A DNA stretch of 64,000 bases from Sutterella wadsworthensis 2_1_59BFAA (GTDB lineage: Bacteria; Pseudomonadota; Gammaproteobacteria; Burkholderiales; Burkholderiaceae_F), in NCBI RefSeq assembly GCF_000297775.1, contig NZ_JH815517.1, positions 1 through 64,000 on the forward strand. The letters run 5' to 3'. The notes beneath the pieces are model-generated. The model saw nothing but the letters and a program-made list of their open reading frames with translations. It was not told the origin of the DNA and did not search any database. Shown one piece after another: positions 57,747-64,000 of this stretch; within the stretch, counting starts at the first letter, position 1; every line of letters starts with the position of its first letter. A program made the position numbers and the translations under genes.

Positions 57747-60188
57747 ATGGCTGTATCCAAAAAGACGACGGTGAATGAGGCGGCTCAGGATGAAACGGAG
57801 CAGGCGCCTCAGACGGTGGCTCCCAAAAGGAGGCGTGCCCCAGCAAAGCGCGCCGAGAAGGAGGTCGCGACCTTGGAAACCGCCGGTCTGAAGCTCTCCG
57901 TGGAGGCCCCTGAAGAGGCGGAGGCCCCCAAGACCAAGCCCGTGTGTCGCCGTACCCGCAAGACCGCCGAGGCCGCTGAAGCCGCCCCTGCCGTCGAGGA
58001 AGCGGCTCCCGCCGCTGAAGAGGAGGCCGCCAAGCCCCGCCGCACCCGCCGCAAGAAGGCGGGTGCCGCAAAGGCCGCGCCGAAGCGCAGGAAGACCGCT
58101 TCAAAGAAGTCGAAGGCCAAGGGACGCTCGGATGAGGACGATCTGGCCGAATACGACGACGATGGAACGGGCGACTTCGACGCTGTGCTTGACGACGACG
58201 TCGACTACGAGGAGGACATTCCCGATCTGCCTGATGATCTTTCCGAAGAGGACGAGGCCGATGAAGCCGGCGAGGCGGAGACGGACGCCCAGATCGGCCG
58301 CCGCAAGCGCAAGGCGCGTAGCGCCCGCGACAAGAAGGCGCTTCTCAACGGTTACGGCTCCGACGAGGAGGACTCCACCGAGGACCGCCGTTCCAAGCTC
58401 TTCACGCTCATCCGCATGGGGCGCGAGCGCGGCTACGTCACCTACGGCGAAATCAACGACAACCTGCCCAACAGCCTGATCGATGACGATGCGATCGAGA
58501 CCGTCGTGGCGATTCTTTCGAATCTGCATATTCAGGTCTTTGAATCCGCTCCCGACGAGGATACGCTCGCCATGATGGGCAACGAGAGCGTTGCCAGCGA
58601 GGAGGATGCGGATGCGGAGGCCGAAGCCGCGCTCTCGACCGTCGACAGCGAATTCGGCCGCACGACCGACCCCGTGCGCATCTACATGCGCGAGATGGGC
58701 TCGGTGGAGCTTCTTTCCCGTGAAGGCGAAATCGAAATCTCCAAGCGCATCGAGGACGGCCTGAAGCACATGGTGCTCGCCATCTCCCGCTGCCCGGTCA
58801 CCGTGGCGGCGATCGTCGGCTATGCGCATGAAATCCGCGAGGGCACGCTGCCCATTGACGACATCGTCGACGGCCTCGTTGCTGCGGATGATACGGGCAA
58901 CGTGCTCGGCCACAACGACGATGAGACCGACATGGGCGCCTCCGCCATGACGGTGGACCAGCTCGAGGACATGAAGCAGCGCAGCCTCGCGATCTTTGCC
59001 GTCGTGGAGGAGCATTTCAATACGCTCAAGACCGTTGTCCGCGAGGAGGGTTACGGTAGCGACAGGCTCGACCCGCTCAAGGATTCGATCCAGCGCGAGC
59101 TGATGGCCGTGCGCTTCACCGCTAAGACCGCTGACAAGCTCTGCGAGCTTCTTCGCACGACGATCGACGAGGTGCGCACCCGCCAGAAGACGATCTACAA
59201 CGAGCTCGTGCGACGCGTCGGGCTTGACCGCACGTGGTTCCTTGCAACATTTGCCGATCATGCGACCGATCTTGACTGGATGAGCGCCATTGTACGTGAC
59301 AATCCCGAAAAGGCCGCCTATCTCGAGCACCTCAGGCCCACGGTTGAGGAGGAGCAGCGCAAGCTTGCCGAACTGGTCTCGAATGCCTGCATGACCGTGC
59401 CCGAGCTCTTTGATACCTACAAGCAGATGGCGACGGGCGAGGCCAAGGCACGCAACGCCAAGCGTGAGATGACCGAGGCCAATCTCAGGCTCGTCATCTC
59501 GATCGCGAAGAAGTACACGAACCGCGGCCTGCAGTTCCTCGATCTCATTCAGGAGGGCAATGTCGGCCTCATGAAAGCCGTCGACAAGTTCGAGTACCGC
59601 CGCGGCTACAAGTTCTCGACCTATGCCACCTGGTGGATCCGTCAGGCCATCACGCGTTCGATCGCGGACCAGGCCCGTACGATCCGCATTCCCGTGCACA
59701 TGATCGAGACGATCAACCGCATGAATCGCATCACGCGCCAGATCCTGCAGGAAACGGGCGTCGAGCCCGATTCCCGCGAGCTTGCGAAGCTGATGGAGCT
59801 GCCCGAGGACAAAATTCTCAAGATCATGAAGATCGCCAAGGAGCCCATCTCGATGGAGACACCGATCGGCGACGATGACGATTCCCATCTCGGCGACTTC
59901 CTTGAGGACACGCAGACGGTGGCGCCCGCCGAGGCCATTCAGAACACGAGCCTCTCCGAAACCGTCCGTCAGGTTCTCGACAGCCTTTCCCCGAGGGAGG
60001 CCAAGGTTCTGCGCATGCGCTTCGGCATCGAGATGCAGTCCGACCACACGCTTGAGGAGGTCGGCAAGCAGTTCGACGTCACGCGCGAACGCATCCGCCA
60101 GATCGAGACGAAGGCGCTCAGAAAGCTTCGTCATCCGTCTAGAGCCGACAAGCTGAGAAGCTTCGTCGAGGGCGACGGAAAGGATTGA
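57747..60188 (+). CDS. rpoD: RNA polymerase primary sigma factor RpoD
   Basis: 813-residue housekeeping sigma-70. About 200 residues precede region 1.1: a Lys/Ala/Glu-rich, histone-like stretch, then a very acidic one ([14 protein letters not shown]...). Region 1.1 is near 205-275 ([21 protein letters not shown]), region 1.2 near 308-335 ([31 protein letters not shown]), region 2 from about 573 ([60 protein letters not shown]), the sigma finger at [19 protein letters not shown], and region 4.2 near 768 ([19 protein letters not shown]). All promoter-contact residues look conserved. Confidence 0.97.
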   Translation: MAVSKKTTVNEAAQDETEQAPQTVAPKRRRAPAKRAEKEVATLETAGLKLSVEAPEEAEAPKTKPVCRRTRKTAEAAEAAPAVEEAAPAAEEEAAKPRRTRRKKAGAAKAAPKRRKTASKKSKAKGRSDEDDLAEYDDDGTGDFDAVLDDDVDYEEDIPDLPDDLSEEDEADEAGEAETDAQIGRRKRKARSARDKKALLNGYGSDEEDSTEDRRSKLFTLIRMGRERGYVTYGEINDNLPNSLIDDDAIETVVAILSNLHIQVFESAPDEDTLAMMGNESVASEEDADAEAEAALSTVDSEFGRTTDPVRIYMREMGSVELLSREGEIEISKRIEDGLKHMVLAISRCPVTVAAIVGYAHEIREGTLPIDDIVDGLVAADDTGNVLGHNDDETDMGASAMTVDQLEDMKQRSLAIFAVVEEHFNTLKTVVREEGYGSDRLDPLKDSIQRELMAVRFTAKTADKLCELLRTTIDEVRTRQKTIYNELVRRVGLDRTWFLATFADHATDLDWMSAIVRDNPEKAAYLEHLRPTVEEEQRKLAELVSNACMTVPELFDTYKQMATGEAKARNAKREMTEANLRLVISIAKKYTNRGLQFLDLIQEGNVGLMKAVDKFEYRRGYKFSTYATWWIRQAITRSIADQARTIRIPVHMIETINRMNRITRQILQETGVEPDSRELAKLMELPEDKILKIMKIAKEPISMETPIGDDDDSHLGDFLEDTQTVAPAEAIQNTSLSETVRQVLDSLSPREAKVLRMRFGIEMQSDHTLEEVGKQFDVTRERIRQIETKALRKLRHPSRADKLRSFVEGDGKD

Positions 60189-60200
60189 TGCCTTGCATGA

Positions 60201-60231
60201 CGGGGAGCGGCTAAGGCCGTTCCCCGTTTTC
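60201..60231 (+). terminator. Terminator of rpoD
   Basis: ACGGGGAGCGGC / GCCGTTCCCCGT stem followed by TTTC. Confidence 0.82.
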
Positions 60232-60309
60232 AAATACGGCGCCCGTGCCGCTCGGAGGCCCTGACGGGAGGGCGACGGGCGGCGTTTCGCCGTTTGTTGC
60301 TTTTTCTGC

Positions 60310-60378
60310 TTGAAAAGAGTATGGCGCAGTGTTAAGCTATCCGCCTTTTTCGCCCATGACGGTGTCTGCCGACACTGT
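60310..60378 (+). promoter_or_regulatory. Possible promoter and dyad before the second sigma gene
   Basis: The 510-base gap between the two sigma genes has no gene. TTGAAA (60310-60315), 17-base spacer and TAAGCT (60333-60338) form a fair sigma-70-type promoter; CGGTGTC-TGCC-GACACTG (60362-60379) is a short dyad just downstream. The remaining ~320 bases to the start would be an unusually long leader. The second gene thus seems to be transcribed separately from rpoD. Confidence 0.4.
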
Positions 60379-60698
60379 CGCGGAAGGCGTCGTGCGGTCT
60401 GGACCGCCGGAGGCGCAGGATCGCGTTGCTCCGGAAGAGAACGGGAGATCAGGCAGCGACGGCACGAAGCGCGCTGACGTAGGACGAAAAATAATCGATG
60501 CAGCGCCGGGCTGCGAGGATGACCGGCTGCTTTTCCCTGGATGCATGGTTCCCAGGCCGATAGTCGGCAGGCCCCGAGAAGACAGAATGATTCGGGCGGA
60601 CGAGAGGAGGATGCGGGAGAAGGGCGGCGCCGAGGCGGTCCGGAGAAATTAGGAAGAAGCGGGGCAATTGCAACAATAAGAGCCCCGCCAACGAGAGA

Positions 60699-62660
60699 TT
60701 GGAACAGATGAAGACGAACGAAGACGCTTTTGAGAATGATGACGACATCGACGAAATGGAGGAGGACTCTTCCATCGACGATGAAGCCGCAGAACTCGAC
60801 AAGTGGGAGGACGAAGGTTCCGAGGAACAGGGTTCGGCTTCTGGCAGCCGCCGTTCGGTGACGGCGGGCAATGGCTACGGCGCTCTGGTGCGTCTCGGCC
60901 GCTCCCGCGGCTGGGTGACGGTTGAGGAAATCAACGACCACCTGCCTGAAAGCGCCGTGCGTACGGCCGAAAACGTGCAGGAGATCACGGAGGCGCTCGG
61001 CCGCCTTTCGATCAAGGTGTTCGAGACGCGTCCCGACGAAGACGACCTTCTCATCACCGGCAACGGCGTCGACGAGGCCGAGGACATCGACGAGGATGAC
61101 GCCGCCGCCATGCTGACGCCCGAGGAGTCCGCAGGCCTCTCCAAGGATCCGCTCCGCGCCTATCTGCGCGGCGTGGGCTCGCACAAGCTTCTCACCCGTG
61201 CGGGTGAAATCGAGGTTGCCAAGTCGATCGAAATGTTCACGGGCAGGCTTGTCTCGACGCTCGTGCAGTATCCGATGGCCGTGGCCGAGCTTTGCAAGAT
61301 GGCCGAAACCCTCAAGGATACGTCCGTCTCCGTCGACACGCTCGTCGACGGCTTTACGGACAACCTCGAGGAAGTGGACGCCGTCTCCTCTGACGGCGAC
61401 GACATCGCCACCGACATCGGCGCCGCCGCCATGACGGCCGACCAGCTCGAGGAGATGCGCGCTCGCGTGCTCGATATCTTCGAGAATTGCGGCAGGCATC
61501 TTGAGACCGTTCGCGCCAACTTCGGCCCGAAGGGCGACGCCGAGGCCTACAAGGCCGCCTGCGCCGCCATCGCCGAGCTCCTCGCGCCCGTGCGCTTCTC
61601 CGTGAAGGTTGTCACGCAGCTCTCCGAGGACATCTCCAAGCACATGGACGAGGTGACGACGTCCCTCAAGAACGTCCGCAGGGTTCTTGCCGACCAGTGC
61701 CGCATGCCGCAGCGCGCCACGCTTGACGTGATCAACGGTGATCCGACCGCCGACGGGCTTTTTGAGGCCATCGCCGAGAGCGAGACGCCGTGGGCGCCTG
61801 CCGTTGCGCGCAACCTTGGCGTTCTGCACGAGGAGCAGCGTCATCTGCGCGGTTTCGAGGAGCGCGCGATGATGACGATCGCCAGCCAGCGCGAACTTGC
61901 CCGTCTGTTCAGGCTTGCGCAGACGAATCTCATGCAGGCCAAGGCCCGCATGATCGAGGCGAACCTGCGTCTGGTGATCTCGATCGCCAAGGGCTATGTC
62001 AACCGCGGTCTCGCGATGACCGACCTGATTCAAGAGGGCAACCTTGGTCTGATGAAGGCTGTGGACAAGTTCGAGTATCGCCGAGGCTACAAGTTCTCGA
62101 CCTATGCGACCTGGTGGGTCCGTCAGTCCGTCACGCGTGCCGTGGCCGACTTCGGCAACACCATCCGCATTCCGGTCCACATGACGGAGTCCTACAACAA
62201 GATCCGCCGTCACAAGCAGCACTTCCTGCAGGAGCACGGCCGGCAGCCGACCGAGCAGGAGCTTGCCGATCTTGCCGAGCTTCCTCTCGCCAAGGTGCAG
62301 CTTCTCACGCAGGCTATGCGCGGCGTCGAGTCCATCGACGCACCAATCGGTGATGACGAGGATGCGACGAAGCTCGACTTCGTGCGCGGCGATGAACATG
62401 ACGATCCGAGCCGTGCCTTCCAGGACCGTTCGATGATCGAATGCATCAAGAAGTCGCTTGACGATCTCGCTCCCCGTGAGGCTCAGGTGCTTCGCCTGCG
62501 CTACGGCATCGGGACGAACAAGGACCACACGCTTGAGGAAGTCGGCCATGCGCTCGGTCTTACGCGCGAGCGCGTCCGCCAGATCGAGTCGGCGGCCATC
62601 CGCAAGCTTCGCAGTCCCGAGTTCCAGGAACGTCTGCGCGACTACCTGACTGAGAACTGA
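60699..62660 (+). CDS. Second RpoD-like sigma-70 factor (tandem paralog)
   Basis: 653-residue complete group-1-like sigma factor right behind rpoD. It has its own acidic lead (1-60), region 1.1 (about 60-115: [21 protein letters not shown]), region 1.2 (about 150-175: [29 protein letters not shown]), a nonconserved insert, region 2 (about 424-500), and region 4.2 near 610 ([19 protein letters not shown]). It differs from RpoD in region 2.4-3.0 ([22 protein letters not shown]) and in the sigma finger ([19 protein letters not shown]). The -10-reading Gln and Thr and region 4 Arg/Glu remain. The size and region 1.1 argue against a group 2 sigma such as RpoS. Its regulon is unknown. Confidence 0.92.
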   Translation: MEQMKTNEDAFENDDDIDEMEEDSSIDDEAAELDKWEDEGSEEQGSASGSRRSVTAGNGYGALVRLGRSRGWVTVEEINDHLPESAVRTAENVQEITEALGRLSIKVFETRPDEDDLLITGNGVDEAEDIDEDDAAAMLTPEESAGLSKDPLRAYLRGVGSHKLLTRAGEIEVAKSIEMFTGRLVSTLVQYPMAVAELCKMAETLKDTSVSVDTLVDGFTDNLEEVDAVSSDGDDIATDIGAAAMTADQLEEMRARVLDIFENCGRHLETVRANFGPKGDAEAYKAACAAIAELLAPVRFSVKVVTQLSEDISKHMDEVTTSLKNVRRVLADQCRMPQRATLDVINGDPTADGLFEAIAESETPWAPAVARNLGVLHEEQRHLRGFEERAMMTIASQRELARLFRLAQTNLMQAKARMIEANLRLVISIAKGYVNRGLAMTDLIQEGNLGLMKAVDKFEYRRGYKFSTYATWWVRQSVTRAVADFGNTIRIPVHMTESYNKIRRHKQHFLQEHGRQPTEQELADLAELPLAKVQLLTQAMRGVESIDAPIGDDEDATKLDFVRGDEHDDPSRAFQDRSMIECIKKSLDDLAPREAQVLRLRYGIGTNKDHTLEEVGHALGLTRERVRQIESAAIRKLRSPEFQERLRDYLTEN

Positions 62661-62693
62661 TCCCCTTGACTCCGCCTCGTGCGGAGTCGCCTG

Positions 62694-62718
62694 AAAAGGC
62701 TCCTTCGGGAGCCTTTTC
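62694..62718 (+). terminator. Terminator of the second sigma gene
   Basis: AAAAGGCTCC-TTCG-GGAGCCTTTT; a second hairpin GACTCCGC/GCGGAGTC (62668-62687) precedes it. Confidence 0.9.
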
Positions 62719-62869
62719 GCGTTTTCGGGAGGACGCGCCGCCCTGATGCGGGTGGCCGAAAACTGCGCCACGTGCGGAATCCCGCTAAAATAACGGTTTT
62801 CAGGCGTTCAGCAAGTGCCCTTGCGACGCCGCCCACACTCAAGAGCCATTCCAAGAGAACGCCAGCAGC

Positions 62870-64000
62870 ATGTCATCGTTCGCACAATTCAATCTCGACT
62901 CCCGCATCATGTCCGCCATCGAACGCATCGGCTACAAGGAGCCGACGCCGATTCAGCTTCAGGCCATTCCCGTGGTGATGAAGGGGGGAGACGTGATGGG
63001 CGCAGCCCAGACGGGCACGGGCAAGACGGCGAGCTTCGGTCTCCCGCTCATCGCCCGCATTCTTCCGCATGCGAACACCTCGATGTCGCCCGCCCGTCAT
63101 CCCGTGCGCGCGCTCATTCTGACGCCTACGCGCGAGCTGGCCGATCAGGTCTCTGCCAACATGACGCAGTATGCGGCGGACACGCCGTTGCGCGTCGGTG
63201 TGGTCTACGGCGGCGTCGACATTCGTCCGCAGTCCGACATGCTCCGCCGCGGCGTCGAAATTCTGACGGCGACGCCGGGCCGTCTGCTTGACCATATCGA
63301 GCAGCGCGCGACGAATCTCTCTCAGGTCGAGGTCGTCGTGCTCGACGAGGCTGACCGCATGCTCGACATGGGCTTCCTGCCTGACATCAGCCGCATCCTC
63401 AAGCTTCTGCCGGCCAACCGTCAGAGTCTGATGTTTTCGGCTACGTTCTCGCCCGACATCGCCAGGCTCGCGAAGAACTTCCTCAAGCCCGATCCGTTCA
63501 TGATCGAAGTCGCCCGTCAGAATCAGACGGCCGACACGGTTACTCAGGAGGTCTTTCAGGTCGCGGATCGCGAGAAGACGGACGTGCTGATCGACATCCT
63601 CAAGACGCGAGGTCCCGAAAACAAGCCGCTCGAGCAGGTCATCGTCTTCGTCAACGCGAAGATCACCTGCCGTCGCCTTGCCCGCACGCTTGAGCGCGTC
63701 GGGATCAATGCAGACGCCATTCACGGCGACAAGACGCAGGAGGAGCGTCAGGCGGCGCTCGACGGCTTCAAGTCGGGCGCCATCCATGTTCTCGTTGCGA
63801 CCGACGTCGCGGCACGAGGTCTGGACATCAAGGAGTTGCCCTGCGTCATCAACTATGATGTTCCGTTCAGCGCCGAGGACTACGTGCACCGCATCGGCCG
63901 TACCGGTCGAGCCGGTTCCCACGGCCTTGCCATCATGCTCGCGACGCGCGAAGACGGCCGTCTTGTCGACGCCATCGAGAAGCTCACGAGGCAGACCTTC
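62870..64000 (+). CDS. rhlE: DEAD-box RNA helicase, RhlE type (3' end beyond window)
   Basis: At least 377 residues, open to the window end. The Q motif FAQFNLDSRIMSAIERIGYKEPTPIQ, Walker A AAQTGTGKT, PTRELADQV, GGVD, TPGRLLDH, the DEAD motif VVLDEADRMLDMGF, SATFS, and the helicase C parts HGDKTQEERQAALDGFKSG, VATDVAARGLDIK and HRIGRTGRAGSHG are all present in order. The form MFSATFSPDIARLAKNFL is closest to RhlE. Likely roles are ribosome assembly and RNA turnover; the C-terminal basic tail is outside the window. Confidence 0.93.
   Translation, partial: MSSFAQFNLDSRIMSAIERIGYKEPTPIQLQAIPVVMKGGDVMGAAQTGTGKTASFGLPLIARILPHANTSMSPARHPVRALILTPTRELADQVSANMTQYAADTPLRVGVVYGGVDIRPQSDMLRRGVEILTATPGRLLDHIEQRATNLSQVEVVVLDEADRMLDMGFLPDISRILKLLPANRQSLMFSATFSPDIARLAKNFLKPDPFMIEVARQNQTADTVTQEVFQVADREKTDVLIDILKTRGPENKPLEQVIVFVNAKITCRRLARTLERVGINADAIHGDKTQEERQAALDGFKSGAIHVLVATDVAARGLDIKELPCVINYDVPFSAEDYVHRIGRTGRAGSHGLAIMLATREDGRLVDAIEKLTRQTF

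Noticed and set aside
58101-62771. A 1,556-codon open frame on the minus strand
   Set aside because: It is antisense to both sigma genes; GC-rich third positions keep the opposite frame open, and its protein shows no known motif.

Overview
The window looks like a contiguous piece of a GC-rich (coding third positions mostly G or C) betaproteobacterial chromosome. The gene orders ribF-ileS-lspA ... coaBC-dut, lpxK-Trm112-kdsB-adk, xseA-sodB, purN-rsmB-like and rpsU-yqeY-dnaG-...-rpoD are those of Burkholderiales. Protein style, including a long Lys/Ala-rich N-terminus on RpoD, suggests the Sutterella/Parasutterella branch. That genus-level placement is inference; no database was searched.

Layout. 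0-3.9 kb: the 3' part of an rRNA operon (23S, 5S, terminator), followed directly by a degraded group II intron. 3.9-19.2 kb, plus strand: rarA, serS, tRNA-Ser(CGA), scpB-rluB, then the translation/transcription cluster rimP-nusA-infB-rbfA-truB-typA, a SEC-C protein and dusA. 19.3-27.0 kb, minus strand: an unknown Tat-type lipoprotein, a frameshifted methyltransferase-HNH nuclease fusion, an FAD-linked oxidase, adk, kdsB, a Trm112 protein and lpxK. 27.0-27.7 kb: a gene-free, AT-richer stretch with a cluster of DnaA boxes. 27.7-30.1 kb: xseA and sodB. 30.3-33.1 kb: an accessory patch with a TnpB remnant and an IS110-family transposase. 33.2-36.7 kb: clpS-clpA-DUF2199. 36.7-45.1 kb, minus strand: dut-coaBC, a Kef-type antiporter, lspA-ileS-ribF. 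45.2-51.2 kb: purN, an RsmB/NOP methyltransferase, rpmB-rpmG, ispH, ybaK, tsaD. 51.4-64 kb, plus strand: rpsU, yqeY, dnaG, a NitT/TauT-type ABC transporter, rpoD, a second rpoD-like sigma gene, and the start of a rhlE-type helicase.

Most genes are housekeeping: ribosome maturation (rimP, rbfA, truB, rluB, dusA, typA), translation (infB, ileS, serS, ribosomal proteins), replication and repair (dnaG, xseA, rarA, scpB), proteolysis (clpS/clpA), cofactors (coaBC, ribF, ispH) and lipid A (kdsB, lpxK).

Most unusual features: (1) a complete, divergent second group-1-like sigma-70 factor directly behind rpoD; (2) a small-molecule-type methyltransferase fused to an HNH nuclease and split by one extra base in a C6 tract; (3) a dense DnaA-box cluster; (4) an intron remnant that fits class C placement behind the 5S terminator; (5) an ABC transporter inserted between dnaG and rpoD; (6) a tRNA promoter whose -35 box lies across the loop and flank of the serS terminator hairpin.
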